DNA of 64,000 nt from Methanobacterium sp. BRmetb2 (GCA_003491285.1 CP022705.1:1299501-1363500); one strand, 5' to 3'. Shown: positions 9,633 through 18,662, counted from the first letter of the stretch. Numbers and translations: made by a program. Notes: generated by a model not told the origin, from the letters alone.

Positions 9633-10925
9633 TTATTTTTCCTTTTTGTAATTGTTAATTTTGATGATTTCATGGTTTTGTTTAACTAAAACAAGCATTT
9701 TTGAGGGTATATCTTTGTGAATTATAGCCCCCGCACTTATGGCGGCTCCCTCACCTACCTTTACTCCAGGATTGAAACTGGTATTAATACCGGTTTTCAC
9801 GCCGTCTGCAAATATTACTCCCATTTTACGTCTGTCACTATCAATTTTTTTGCCTTTAACCTCTATTTGCACATTTTCATCATCAAAACGGAGATTGGCT
9901 ATATTTGTACCTGCTGCAATATTACAATTTTCTCCAATAACCGAATCCCCAACATAGGAGAGATGATTCACATTAGTATTATTCATGATAATTGAATTTT
10001 TTATTTCAACAGCATTACCAATTCTCACGTTATGGCCGATGCTGGAATATTTTCTTAAATAACAGTTAGGACCAATATCACACCCATCGCCGATGAAAAC
10101 TGGTCCCTGTATATATGAACCTGATCTAATTATACTTTCCTTCCCAATAACCACAGGACCTTCGATAGTCACTCCTTTTTCAATTCTACCATCAATTTTC
10201 CCTTTAACGTCCTTTATAAGTTCTTCGTTAACTTCTAAAAGTTCCCAGGGCCTTCCAATATCTATCCATCTTCTTTCAGATTGGAGTCCTAAAACCACCA
10301 AACCCTTATTAATGTAGTAAGTGATAGAATCAGTTATTTCGTATTCATTTCTTTCAGATTTCTCTGTTTTATCTATGGCATCAAATATATCCGTATCAAA
10401 AAGATATATGCCGGCATTTATTAGATTACTGGGGGCTTCCTCTAGACTGGGCTTTTCAACGATTTTTTTTATTTCATCCTCGTCTATCTCAACCACGCCG
10501 TATAAAGTAGGGTCTTCAACTTCAGTTAAAACTAAAACTGCTTTTGCATACTTTTTAGAATTATATTTTTCTATTAAATTAACAATAAGTTGCGGATCTA
10601 CTAATATATCTCCATTTAAGACTACAAAATCGTCATTAATTAGGTCACGAGTTTTTCCAATGGCATGTGCTGTTCCCAATCTTTCTTTTTGTTCCACATA
10701 TCCGATATTTACTCCGAATAGAGACCCGTCACCAAAATAATTCATTATAACTTCTTTTTTATAGCCTACCACCATGGTTATTTCAGAGACACCTGCCTTA
10801 TGTAGTGCTTCTACATTGTGTTGTAATATTGGTTTGCCCCCAACAGGCAGCATGGTTTTGGGGCGATTCAAGGTTAATGGTCGCATCCTTGTGCCTTCAC
10901 CCGCTGTAATTATGACGGCCTTCAT
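9633..10925 (-). CDS. glmU: Bifunctional sugar-1-phosphate nucleotidylyltransferase/acetyltransferase
   Basis: A 430-residue protein of two domains. Residues 1-230 are a nucleotidyltransferase with GEGTRMRPLTLNRPK, PVGGKPIL and GDIL. Residues 245-425 are a left-handed beta-helix acetyltransferase with repeats of the type IGDGCDIG and ending in SAGAIIHKD. This is the archaeal GlmU type (as MJ1101) that acetylates glucosamine 1-phosphate and makes UDP-GlcNAc. The ATG overlaps the glmM stop by 4 bp and has RBS GAGGT. With glmM it supplies UDP-GlcNAc for N-glycans and other surface polymers. Confidence 0.92.
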   Translation of the reverse strand: MKAVIITAGEGTRMRPLTLNRPKTMLPVGGKPILQHNVEALHKAGVSEITMVVGYKKEVIMNYFGDGSLFGVNIGYVEQKERLGTAHAIGKTRDLINDDFVVLNGDILVDPQLIVNLIEKYNSKKYAKAVLVLTEVEDPTLYGVVEIDEDEIKKIVEKPSLEEAPSNLINAGIYLFDTDIFDAIDKTEKSERNEYEITDSITYYINKGLVVLGLQSERRWIDIGRPWELLEVNEELIKDVKGKIDGRIEKGVTIEGPVVIGKESIIRSGSYIQGPVFIGDGCDIGPNCYLRKYSSIGHNVRIGNAVEIKNSIIMNNTNVNHLSYVGDSVIGENCNIAAGTNIANLRFDDENVQIEVKGKKIDSDRRKMGVIFADGVKTGINTSFNPGVKVGEGAAISAGAIIHKDIPSKMLVLVKQNHEIIKINNYKKEK

Positions 10926-12277
10926 AACATACCTCTTATAAATTCTGTAGAAATATTTCGAATCTCAGAAGCCATCTCAGGAGTTTTGGCTTCTAAGGTG
11001 ATCCGAATATATGACTCTGTACCTGATGGTCTTACCAACACCCAACTTCCATCGGTCATAGTGATTCGAACACCATCAATATAATTCACATCAGCCACTT
11101 CATTAAAGTTATGGTGAAGCTCTTCTCTTACACTTTCCATAATCCTCTCTTTATCTATATTATCACAGATTATTTTATCACGTATTGTAGGGTAACTGGG
11201 GATGTCTTCTAGGAGTTTAAACAGTGATCCATGTTCAGTAACTATTTCCGCAAGTTTTAAACCAGACAATATACCGTCAGGACACATACAGAAATCAGGA
11301 TGTAACCATGTACCTGATGGTTCTCCCCCAAATGAAGCATCATGATCTGCTATAGCTTCTGCAACGTGAACATCACCTACTTTAGTTAGTAAAACTTCTC
11401 CACCAACATTTTTCACACATTCTTCTACACAAACTGAAGCATCTACAGTGGTTACAACTTTACCTCCGATCATACTGGAAACTAAAGCTAAAGTCTTGTC
11501 AAAATCAGCTATATTCCCTTTGTCATCCACAGCAATCATTCTATCAGCATCACCATCATGAGCGATACCTAAATCAGCTTTAGTTGCTTTAACTACCTTC
11601 ATAAGCTCTTGCAAATTTTCTTCGTTTGGTTCTGGGTTCCTACCGGGGAAAAAACCGTCAGGTTGACAGTTGAGAGCTATGACGTCGCACCCTGCTTTTC
11701 GAAATAGGATGGGAGATATCAATGAGCCGGCACCGTTACCACAGTCTACAACCACCTTTATATGATGTTTGATTTTTACCCTTTTAAGCAGTTCGTCCAT
11801 ATAGTAGGATATAATATATTTTATATCCTTTATTTTACCTATATGTTCCCAGGTTTCCTCTTTAAACTCATTATTGTGAATTATTCTTTCTATGGCTCTT
11901 TCCTGTTCCTGTGTGTAAGCCATACCACTGTTATTCCATAGTTTTATTCCATTATATTCTGCAGTGTTGTGAGAGGCAGTGATCATTATTCCTGCGTCAG
12001 CCTGGAGTTTCATGGTAGCGTATCCTACTACCGGAGTAGGCACCATCCCTACTTTTAAAACATTACACCCGCACCTTAATATACCTGAAATTATTGAGTT
12101 TTCGAGCATTTCACTTGAAACTCTAGTATCGTAGCCTATAACAATATTACGATTTTTTCCACCAATATAAGTAGCCAAAGCTTTTCCTACGTCCATAGCA
12201 AGTTCTGGAGTTATTTTTTCATCCACTTTTCCACGTATACCAGAGGTACCAAAAAGTTTCGGAATGTCATCATCCAT
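10922..12277 (-). CDS. glmM: Phosphoglucosamine mutase
   Basis: A 451-residue phosphohexomutase with LFGTSGIRG at the N-terminus, phosphoserine loop TASHNTAEYNG, Mg-binding DGDADRM, specificity loop GEPSGTW and RPSGTESY. It interconverts glucosamine 6-phosphate and glucosamine 1-phosphate. The 4-bp overlap with glmU is strong evidence for this substrate. It begins 2 bp after the apgM stop. The phosphomutase at 3880-5238 is its diverged paralogue. Confidence 0.92.
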   Translation of the reverse strand: MDDDIPKLFGTSGIRGKVDEKITPELAMDVGKALATYIGGKNRNIVIGYDTRVSSEMLENSIISGILRCGCNVLKVGMVPTPVVGYATMKLQADAGIMITASHNTAEYNGIKLWNNSGMAYTQEQERAIERIIHNNEFKEETWEHIGKIKDIKYIISYYMDELLKRVKIKHHIKVVVDCGNGAGSLISPILFRKAGCDVIALNCQPDGFFPGRNPEPNEENLQELMKVVKATKADLGIAHDGDADRMIAVDDKGNIADFDKTLALVSSMIGGKVVTTVDASVCVEECVKNVGGEVLLTKVGDVHVAEAIADHDASFGGEPSGTWLHPDFCMCPDGILSGLKLAEIVTEHGSLFKLLEDIPSYPTIRDKIICDNIDKERIMESVREELHHNFNEVADVNYIDGVRITMTDGSWVLVRPSGTESYIRITLEAKTPEMASEIRNISTEFIRGML

Positions 12278-12279
12278 GA

Positions 12280-13512
12280 TTATGCACCAAATTTCTCTGA
12301 TTTATTCATGAGATCCGTTAGAATATTCATAATGTCGCTACCCCTAATCCTGCATAGTCCGCCATGTGCAGCTGATCTTTCACTAAAGATTTCTACATCA
12401 TCTACTCTTACTTCTGGCCCGGAAATTATGATGGGAACCGGATCTCCAGTGTGGTCCATTACAGAAATTGGGGTGGAATGATCTGCAGTTAAGATGAAGT
12501 ATAAATTATTCAGTTCCTTTATTTTTCCAATTACTTCATCCACTTTTTCAATAAACTTGACTTTTTCATCAAGATTACCGTCATGTCCAGCTTCATCTGC
12601 ACCATCAATATTGATTAAGATGAAGTCATAATCGCTTTGAGCAGTATCAATAATACTTTCGGTTATATTGGGGAGATTAGTGTCAATACCACCAGTTGCT
12701 CCTTCAACATCAATTAAATCCATGCCAGTTAATTTTCCAATACCTTTAATTAAACCGGTTTCTGCTATACAAGCAGATTTTAAACCGTATTTTTCATTGA
12801 AGGGAGGGACATCTGGAACAGCACCTGCACCCCGGGGGAGTATTATATTTGCAGGGTTTTCACCATTTTTTATTCGTTCTAGATTGATGGGATGTTCTTT
12901 TAGTAAATTATACGATTCTTCAACCAGTTTGTTTAATATTTCCGCGGTTTTAGCTGCGCTTTTGGTATTATCAAGAGGTTTAACCTTTTTTGGGGGCTTG
13001 CCGTCATGTTTTGGATCAGCAGCTGAAACTTTATCAGATAATCCTTCTCCTCGAAGTACTAAAACTGCCCTGTGCCCGGTAGATTCCTTAAAAATGATAT
13101 TTATGTCTTCAAAACCGTTTAATTTAATGGAATTAATGCTCTGGGATATTTTATCCGTCCCATCTCTTATCCGACCTGCTCTTCTATCGGTGATAATTCC
13201 CTCATCACTGACTGTGGAAAAATTGCATCGAAAAGCAATATCTCCTGCATGAACATCTAATCCTACTCCTGCAGCTTCAAAAGGCCCACGACCAGTATAA
13301 ACTGTGTAAGGATCGTATCCAAGAATAGAAATATGTGCTGTATCACTCCCAGGTCTTATACCTGGCTTTATGGGGTCCATTATTCCATTTATTCCTTTTC
13401 TTGCCAATTCATTCATGTTTGGTGTTTTAGCAAATTCAAGTGGTGTTTTATTTCCAAGCTCATTTATGGGCCGGTCAGCCATTCCATCTATTATCATTAT
13501 TATTCCTTTCAC
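12280..13512 (-). CDS. apgM: 2,3-bisphosphoglycerate-independent phosphoglycerate mutase, archaeal type
   Basis: A 410-residue metalloenzyme of the alkaline-phosphatase superfamily. It opens IIMIIDGMADRP, has GSDTAHISILGYDP with the catalytic Ser/Thr region, and metal ligands in DGADEAGHDGN and TADHSTP near the C-terminus. It interconverts 3- and 2-phosphoglycerate in glycolysis/gluconeogenesis. The start is a GTG at 13512 with AGGTGAT a few bases upstream. It heads the block apgM-glmM-glmU with gaps of 2 bp and minus 4 bp, and lies 69 bp after the DUF92 gene. Confidence 0.93.
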   Translation of the reverse strand: MKGIIMIIDGMADRPINELGNKTPLEFAKTPNMNELARKGINGIMDPIKPGIRPGSDTAHISILGYDPYTVYTGRGPFEAAGVGLDVHAGDIAFRCNFSTVSDEGIITDRRAGRIRDGTDKISQSINSIKLNGFEDINIIFKESTGHRAVLVLRGEGLSDKVSAADPKHDGKPPKKVKPLDNTKSAAKTAEILNKLVEESYNLLKEHPINLERIKNGENPANIILPRGAGAVPDVPPFNEKYGLKSACIAETGLIKGIGKLTGMDLIDVEGATGGIDTNLPNITESIIDTAQSDYDFILINIDGADEAGHDGNLDEKVKFIEKVDEVIGKIKELNNLYFILTADHSTPISVMDHTGDPVPIIISGPEVRVDDVEIFSERSAAHGGLCRIRGSDIMNILTDLMNKSEKFGA

Positions 13513-13581
13513 ACTATCACCTAAATCACGCTGGTTTATATTTAATCTCCATCAGATATTAATAACCTTTTTTATAAAATT

Positions 13582-14247
13582 TTAAGCAATCAATATTCCT
13601 AAAAAAGCGCCGGTTAAAGTTGCTAATAGGTTAACATGTTCATTGTTGAGATAGTTTCTTCTTTCCAGCACAGCACCAAGGATACTATCCATAAAACAGC
13701 CTACAGTGCCTGCGATTATTGATATTTTAAGAGTTACAAACGGATCTGGGAATATATGGAGCAAATATGCTGCAATTCCTATAATACCTGCTCCTAATAT
13801 TCCAGCAGCAGTTCCTAAAATAGAAATACCTCCATCCGTCCCGGGAGATACCTTTTTGAGGTTTGTAATAAGACGAGGTGTTTTAGCTACACCAATTTCG
13901 CTGGCAAGTGTGTCTGCAGTTGCAGTTGCAACCGCACCAATAAAACCTGCGTAGTTACCGAAAGATGCCATAACAAAAGCTACAATACCATTAGATATAA
14001 CATTTTTCGCAGTTCTTTTACCTTCATAAACCCCTATTTCTTTCTTGTACTGGTGTTTATATCTGGTAAATAACATTCCTAAAATCAAAAAAAGAAAAAT
14101 TAATAAAAGCCAGTTAAAACCGGCGGTTACTATAATAATAAGACCCATGATAACCATGAATAGAGACCCTAAAAAGTCAAGGGCTCCTCTGTAATAAGTT
14201 AATGCCCCTATGATTACACATAGGATCACATATTCCCAGATAATCAT
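13582..14247 (-). CDS. DUF92 integral membrane protein
   Basis: A 221-residue protein of about six membrane helices. GNYAGFIGAVATATADTLASEIG and the later SPGTDGGIS are the hallmarks of the DUF92 family, related to CTP-dependent prenyl-alcohol/phytyl-phosphate kinases such as plant VTE6. In an archaeon a prenyl phosphate or lipid intermediate would be a natural substrate, but this is inference from the distant homology. It lies 13 bp after rps3ae and before apgM on the same strand. Confidence 0.85.
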   Translation of the reverse strand: MIIWEYVILCVIIGALTYYRGALDFLGSLFMVIMGLIIIVTAGFNWLLLIFLFLILGMLFTRYKHQYKKEIGVYEGKRTAKNVISNGIVAFVMASFGNYAGFIGAVATATADTLASEIGVAKTPRLITNLKKVSPGTDGGISILGTAAGILGAGIIGIAAYLLHIFPDPFVTLKISIIAGTVGCFMDSILGAVLERRNYLNNEHVNLLATLTGAFLGILIA

Positions 14248-14260
14248 GTAGGTCCCAGAA

Positions 14261-14848
14261 TTATTTTGGTTCTTCCATAACCCGAGTCTTTATGATTTCA
14301 ACCCGTTTTAGGGGGTATATCTTCTTTGCAACATGGTAGATTTCAGATGCAATTTTCCCTGTAACTACAGCTTCTACAAACTCTTCAAAGGTTTTTTCAG
14401 CAGCAATTTCTTTTATTAGGCTTTCAATAGTCTCTCTCATGAATTTTTGCTGTGAAGATTTAGCTCTTCTGGTGGTTATAGCCAGAACATGCACCTTCAT
14501 CTTGTAGCCTTCTTTGGTATTTATAGTTGTAAGGGCGTCAATTCTACTGGACCCTCGTCTTATCATACTTCTAACGTAATCAGTGGTTACTTGATGTCCT
14601 ACATATTTAGTGGTTGCTGTGTCTCCAGCCACTTCGCTAATCTGAAATGAGAGCTTTACATACTGTTTACTAAAATCACCAGTAAGCTCTCTTAGTGATG
14701 CTTCCACACTCCTTTTTTTAAGTATTTCTGGATCTCTTGCAGGAGTTATTCCTATTTCTGATTCTCCAAATGATTTAGGAGTTGTTATCGTGTACCATTT
14801 CTTTTCTTTCCACGTATCTCTTACTCTTCTACGTCTAGCTTTAGCCAT
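14261..14848 (-). CDS. rps3ae: 30S ribosomal protein S3Ae
   Basis: A 195-residue protein that matches archaeal/eukaryotic S3Ae (eS1): a basic N-terminus MAKARRRRVRDTWKEKKW, then TTPKSFGESEIG, and TTKYVGHQVTTDYVRSMIRRG in the middle. It is a small-subunit protein near the platform and mRNA exit. GGTGAT precedes the ATG. It is the first gene of the long minus-strand run down to nrdG, so the promoter for the whole block is probably in the AT-rich region just upstream (14850-14950). Confidence 0.96.
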   Translation of the reverse strand: MAKARRRRVRDTWKEKKWYTITTPKSFGESEIGITPARDPEILKKRSVEASLRELTGDFSKQYVKLSFQISEVAGDTATTKYVGHQVTTDYVRSMIRRGSSRIDALTTINTKEGYKMKVHVLAITTRRAKSSQQKFMRETIESLIKEIAAEKTFEEFVEAVVTGKIASEIYHVAKKIYPLKRVEIIKTRVMEEPK

Positions 14849-15110
14849 ATTATCACCTTAAATTCGTGATTATTTATAAAAAGAACTTTTTAGATAGTTA
14901 ATTAAAATACTAAAAAATCTTTATTCAATAAATATTTACTAATAAGTTGCCAGTATTTATTTTCTATTAACTTATAAGTTTAAAATCTTTTATTATACAT
15001 CTCATTCATGATTTATAAATGTATTGAAGAACTGATTTTTTCACTAAATCAATTGTTTAAACATAAACCAGATTTTCAAAATACAATTAAATCATTTAAA
15101 TAAATTTTAA

Positions 15111-15120
15111 TTTAAAATAT
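15111..15120 (+). promoter_or_regulatory. Probable TATA box of the 15.1-kb small RNA
   Basis: TTTAAAATAT lies about 25-30 bases before the start of the structured GC-rich segment at 15141, the normal archaeal TATA-to-start distance. The whole region is AT-rich, so the box alone is weak; its position relative to the structure is what supports it. Confidence 0.4.
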
Positions 15121-15140
15121 AATAAAATAGTTTTGGAATC

Positions 15141-15226
15141 TTTTGCCGCCCTGTTAAACAGATATTTGTTTTATTGTTAATCTTCTATTTAAGGATGTTG
15201 ATCATATCAACATGGCGGAATTTTTT
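15141..15226 (+). ncRNA. Candidate structured small RNA (three-stem junction)
   Basis: Inside a 462-bp gene-free stretch, CCGCC at 15046+100 (15146-15150) pairs with GGCGG at 15214-15218. Directly inside it lie two hairpins: CTGT/ACAG (15151-15161) abutting the 5' strand, and a perfect 8-bp hairpin ATGTTGAT/ATCAACAT with a CAT loop (15195-15213) abutting the 3' strand. The element ends in AATTTTTT (15219-15226), a typical archaeal oligo-T terminator. A TATA-like box lies about 28 bases upstream. I recognise no known RNA family; the opposite strand could also be the transcribed one, but the oligo-T favours plus. Confidence 0.45.
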
Positions 15227-15310
15227 AAGGATCTGAACCGGGGTGATTAAATTAAACTAATTAAATTATTGCTTAATTCTATGACAAAAGCATAAAACTT
15301 AATTTAAGAC

Positions 15311-15655
15311 TTATTTATCTCCAAAAAGAGGTTTATTCATAAACTTATAATGTTTAACATAGTTTCCTAAAACATCCAAAACAGTTCCTTCATCCTGGAC
15401 AACTTTAATATCTGCTTTTTCCAAACCAAATTTAGCATTAATCCCTAACTGAGCACATATAACTAAATCACAATCGTTTATCAACTCTAAAGATAATGAC
15501 CATTGATGTTTGATTTCAGGGTTGATATTAGTTTTTCTATCTTCCAAAAAAGTTATTTCATAACTCTTTTCATCAAAATCATAGATTGAAAAGATTTGAG
15601 CTCGTCCAAAATGAGCGACCTCATCCCTATCTGTCCTGGCAACTGCTATTCTCAT
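15311..15655 (-). CDS. NifX/NifB-C family (dinitrogenase iron-molybdenum cofactor-like) protein
   Basis: A 114-residue single-domain protein of the ribonuclease-H-like fold that binds iron-molybdenum cofactor precursors in NifX, NafY and the NifB C-terminus. Visible features are MRIAVARTDRDEVAHFGRA at the start and the CDLVICAQLG segment. Stand-alone members are common in methanogens, and their ligand is mostly unknown. The ATG at 15655 is used because GTGAT at 15660-15664 is the RBS. No nif genes are nearby. Confidence 0.85.
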   Translation of the reverse strand: MRIAVARTDRDEVAHFGRAQIFSIYDFDEKSYEITFLEDRKTNINPEIKHQWSLSLELINDCDLVICAQLGINAKFGLEKADIKVVQDEGTVLDVLGNYVKHYKFMNKPLFGDK

Positions 15656-15704
15656 TTCAATCACTTTACAATATAGTTTATAATTTCTGTTTCAATTTAT
15701 TATT

Positions 15705-16445
15705 TTATTGTTTTAAACCAACGAACACAGGTCTTTCCATGGAACCTTTTTCCCATTTTTTGTGGGTGAATTCTCCATATACTGCTACGTAAAATCCGAC
15801 TTTTTTCATTAATTCAAATATTTCGCTGGTTTTAAATACACCAATTATGTGACGGTCAATATCAAAATCAAGCTTTTCATTTTCTTTAACCAGAAAAACA
15901 AAGTCTGCATTAAATATATTTCCTTCCAGATGTGATTGGCAGATCCTGGCAAGTTTTAGATTATCTTCTACTACAGTATCTACAGAAATCATTCCTTCCA
16001 TCCAGTTTTCATGGTTAATTCCTAGATCAAATATTAAAACTCCCCCTGGATGGAGATGTTCATAAAAATTTTTCAGAGTTAGTTCATATTCTTTTAAACT
16101 GGTATTATAGTTCATGGCACTGAAAAGACAGGTTATAACATCAAATTTGCCTTTTAAATCCAATTTTTTCATATCACCTTCTTTAAATTCAACATCTGGA
16201 ACTTTTTCTCGGGCGATATCCAACATATCTGAACTTATATCCACACCCAGAATAGAAAAATTCTTTTTTAGGAGATCTGCATGTGCACCGGTTCCACAGG
16301 CAACATCCAGTAATTTTTTACCAGCACGGGTCTTATGTTGGGCCACGGCCCATTCTATAAACTGGCATTCTCCTATGTAATCCTTTTTTGAATAGATTTT
16401 ATCATAGTATTTAGCAAATTTCTTGTAAAGCTCTTCTTTACTCAT
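15705..16445 (-). CDS. Class I SAM-dependent methyltransferase
   Basis: A 246-residue protein with SAM motif LLDVACGTGAHADLL near residue 45, ILGVDIS as motif II and FDVITCLFSAMNY as motif IV region, of the Methyltransf_25/UbiE-like type. The ATG at 16445 is preferred over an upstream in-frame codon because GGGTGG lies just before it. It is 33 bp from the iron-sulfur flavoprotein upstream, so probably in one transcript. Substrate unknown. Confidence 0.85.
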   Translation of the reverse strand: MSKEELYKKFAKYYDKIYSKKDYIGECQFIEWAVAQHKTRAGKKLLDVACGTGAHADLLKKNFSILGVDISSDMLDIAREKVPDVEFKEGDMKKLDLKGKFDVITCLFSAMNYNTSLKEYELTLKNFYEHLHPGGVLIFDLGINHENWMEGMISVDTVVEDNLKLARICQSHLEGNIFNADFVFLVKENEKLDFDIDRHIIGVFKTSEIFELMKKVGFYVAVYGEFTHKKWEKGSMERPVFVGLKQ

Positions 16446-16478
16446 TTGTCCACCCAAAAATAAAAAATTCATTTATTT

Positions 16479-17048
16479 TTATTCATTTAATTTGTTTATT
16501 AACTTGGCCACATTTTTCCCAAATCTTCTGATTGTTTCTAGACCTTCAGAATCCTCTTGAACTTCTCCTGGTGCCAATCCAAATACCATGTTCCAGTAAG
16601 TGGATCCGGGGACGATCATCTCATTTATAAAGAAGAACATCAACATTTCCTGTATAGTGGCGGTTTGACCTCCTCTTCTTGCCACAGCTATAGGACCACC
16701 TACTTTCCAGGATAAAAATTGGTCAGATGCACGGGATACCATACCCACTCTCTGCAGGAGGGACATGACATCTCCACGCGCAGTACCAAAGTAAACCGGA
16801 GCCCCAATTATGAAACCTTCTGATTCTCTGATCTTTTCTATTATCTCGTTTAATCCATCTTCTAAAGAACATCGGTGAAGTTCGGCGCATTTACCACATG
16901 CAATACATGATTGTATTTTTTTACCTCTAAGGGATAAGATTTCAGTTTCTAAACTTTGGTTTTCAATGGATTTGGCACATTCTTCCAGTACCTGGGCAGT
17001 GTTTCCATTTGGTCGTGGACTGCCACATATTAAAAGAACTTTTTTCAT
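16479..17048 (-). CDS. Iron-sulfur flavoprotein (Isf family)
   Basis: A 189-residue flavodoxin-fold protein. ICGSPRPNGNT at the N-terminus binds the FMN phosphate and GAPVYFGTARGD the isoalloxazine ring. Between them, Cys48, Cys51, Cys54 and Cys60 form the compact CX2CX2CX5C motif that ligates the 4Fe-4S cluster in Methanosarcina Isf. Isf proteins accept electrons from ferredoxin and reduce O2 or peroxide in methanogens. CAGGAGG is a strong RBS. The methyltransferase and NifX-like genes follow on the same strand. Confidence 0.88.
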   Translation of the reverse strand: MKKVLLICGSPRPNGNTAQVLEECAKSIENQSLETEILSLRGKKIQSCIACGKCAELHRCSLEDGLNEIIEKIRESEGFIIGAPVYFGTARGDVMSLLQRVGMVSRASDQFLSWKVGGPIAVARRGGQTATIQEMLMFFFINEMIVPGSTYWNMVFGLAPGEVQEDSEGLETIRRFGKNVAKLINKLNE

Positions 17049-17250
17049 AAAATTATACCTCCTGCACTTTATTTTCCATAATATATCAATGAATGATTTT
17101 AATCTTTTTAAATTTTTTAGATATGGCTATGATTTACATTACGCGAAGTTATGAAATAACCTTTAATTACTTTTAATGACTCGAAATTAATTAAAATCTT
17201 TGTTATATATTTGTTATACTCATATTAATCAGGTTGTAATGTAAATAGAA

Positions 17251-18009
17251 TTATTTCTCATTTTCTATGAATTTTTGACAATCAGCAAGTAGTAATAATA
17301 GACTGAATCCTTTTTGTGTGATCATATAATCCCCCCGCTCATGCCTCTGTAGAATGATACCACTTTCAAGCAGTTTTTGCAGGTGAAATAGTAAATTACC
17401 ACCACGAAGCCCTGTTAATTCTGAAAGAGCAGAAAATGTTCGGGTTTTAGAAGACAATGATTTAATTATTTGCAACCTCTGTTTGTTTGATAAAGGTTCG
17501 AGTACATTTTTGGCTATGAATTCTTCATTTATTTTAGATATTTCAGATTTTTTTTCTTCATGGTCATTGTAGATATGGAGTGAATTTATAAGACTTAATT
17601 GTTTGTTAAAGAGAGAATCAACCTCAGAAAAACAAATTTCGCATTTGTCAAACGGAGCACTATTTCTAATTTCGTTTAATTCAGATTTTTTTTCTTCAAT
17701 TTTTTCTTTGGGGACAGAATCGCACTTTATAAGTTCTGCATTTTCTGTTAAAAACTTTTGAAATCTTGATTTACAAGTATCTCTCATATGGCAGGGATCT
17801 AACATTCCTCTTTCTAGATTTTTTTCAAGGTCTTCAACAACATAATTTGAGATTGAATTTAAAAAATCCTTTTTGAAATCAGATAGTAAATTATCCAGAT
17901 ATTCTTGATTGGATTTTTCAGTCAGACGTTTAATATCATTATGTATTGTTTCTAATTTTGCTTTAACATCACACATTTCTGAATTTTTCGTTTCATTCAT
18001 ATTTTCCAT
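17251..18009 (-). CDS. Transcriptional regulator with C-terminal winged helix and Cys-containing N-terminal region
   Basis: A 252-residue protein. The last 80 residues (SNKQRLQIIKSLSSKTRTFSAL..., then GGNLLFHLQKLLESGII and a wing QRHERGDYMIT) are an ArsR-like winged helix. The first 150 residues are helical, charged and carry several cysteines (CDVK, DPCHMRDTC, DKCEICF), suggestive of metal or redox sensing; this is inference. It diverges from the MTH865-family gene, and an inverted repeat sits in between, fitting autoregulation. No ribosome binding site is clear, so it may be leaderless. Confidence 0.75.
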   Translation of the reverse strand: MENMNETKNSEMCDVKAKLETIHNDIKRLTEKSNQEYLDNLLSDFKKDFLNSISNYVVEDLEKNLERGMLDPCHMRDTCKSRFQKFLTENAELIKCDSVPKEKIEEKKSELNEIRNSAPFDKCEICFSEVDSLFNKQLSLINSLHIYNDHEEKKSEISKINEEFIAKNVLEPLSNKQRLQIIKSLSSKTRTFSALSELTGLRGGNLLFHLQKLLESGIILQRHERGDYMITQKGFSLLLLLADCQKFIENEK

Positions 18010-18068
18010 AATAGGATTATGGTAGGAGAAATATTAAAGGTTTGTATTTTGACTTGGAAGGTCATTTT

Positions 18069-18086
18069 AGTATATAAAAATATACT
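18069..18086. promoter_or_regulatory. Inverted repeat in the divergent regulator/MTH865 promoter region
   Basis: AGTATAT-AAAA-ATATACT, a perfect 7-bp dyad with a 4-bp spacer, lies between the winged-helix regulator (start 18009) and the MTH865-family gene (start 18171). Position and symmetry fit a dimeric repressor site that also overlaps TATA elements. The AT-only composition lowers certainty. Confidence 0.4.
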
Positions 18087-18170
18087 TAGTACATTTTAAT
18101 GACGGTTTAATATATATTTATAACTGGGTATATTTTAAGATGTAGTTAAAAAATCAAAGGAGATGAAATA

Positions 18171-18410
18171 ATGGGAGTCAAAGAAGAAATACATGCACAG
18201 ATTGTAGGGGCACTGGCCGGTGTTAATTTTCCTATAGAAACACCAGAGGCACTTCTAGCAGCATTTCCAGATGGAGCAGAAACCACATGTAAAGCTGGAG
18301 ATGTCGAACTAAAAGCAGGTGATGCTGGTAAAGTACTTACACCAGATGATTTCCCTTTTAAATCCGCTAAAGATGTTGCCGACACGATAGTTGAAAGAGC
18401 AGGGTTATAA
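18171..18410 (+). CDS. MTH865-family small protein
   Basis: A 79-residue soluble protein starting MGVKEEIHAQIVGALAGVNFPI, with the pattern TCKAGDVELKAGDAGKVLTPDDFPF. It matches the methanogen MTH865-like family, whose solved member has an EF-hand-like helical fold without known function. AAGGAGATG is a strong RBS. A promoter region with multiple TATATA tracts lies upstream, shared with the divergent winged-helix regulator. A T-rich run after the stop (18418-18432) probably terminates it. Confidence 0.88.
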   Translation: MGVKEEIHAQIVGALAGVNFPIETPEALLAAFPDGAETTCKAGDVELKAGDAGKVLTPDDFPFKSAKDVADTIVERAGL

Positions 18411-18413
18411 AAC

Positions 18414-18440
18414 CCTCTTATTTATTTTTTACTATTTTTC
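18414..18440 (+). terminator. T-rich terminator after MTH865-family gene
   Basis: Immediately after the stop the plus strand reads CTCTTATTTATTTTTTACTATTTTT-like sequence, the oligo-T type of archaeal terminator. No hairpin is needed and none is clear. Confidence 0.4.
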
Positions 18441-18650
18441 TGTATAATAAACTAATTTTTAGATTTTACTATTTTTTTCATTGATTTTATGTTGGGATGG
18501 TTCATTTATTCATTAATAAAATTAATTTTAGACTTATAAGACTCATTCTGCTTAATCAGGTTTTATCTGATTGTTTAGATGCTGAAACAAGATATATTAT
18601 GAGAAGTTAAGATCAGCACATAGTAATGTTTATGTTACATATAGTAAAGT

Positions 18651-18657
18651 TTATATA
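18651..18657 (+). promoter_or_regulatory. TATA box of the XRE/CPBP operon
   Basis: TTATATA lies 37-43 bases before the ATG at 18694. It sits within imperfect direct repeats TAGTAATGTTTATG (18621) and TAGTAAAGTTTATA (18643) and just upstream of an inverted repeat, the layout of a regulated archaeal promoter. Confidence 0.5.
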
Positions 18658-18662
18658 ACATT

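Noticed and set aside
15228..15250. C/D-box small RNA suggested by CTGA at 15232 and GGTGATTAA at 15241
   Set aside because: No C box of the RTGATGA type stands in the correct order relative to the CTGA, and no terminal stem is formed.
18146..18385. 79-codon ORF antisense to the MTH865-family gene
   Set aside because: Mirror frame of a well-conserved gene; serine- and alanine-rich as expected for antisense.
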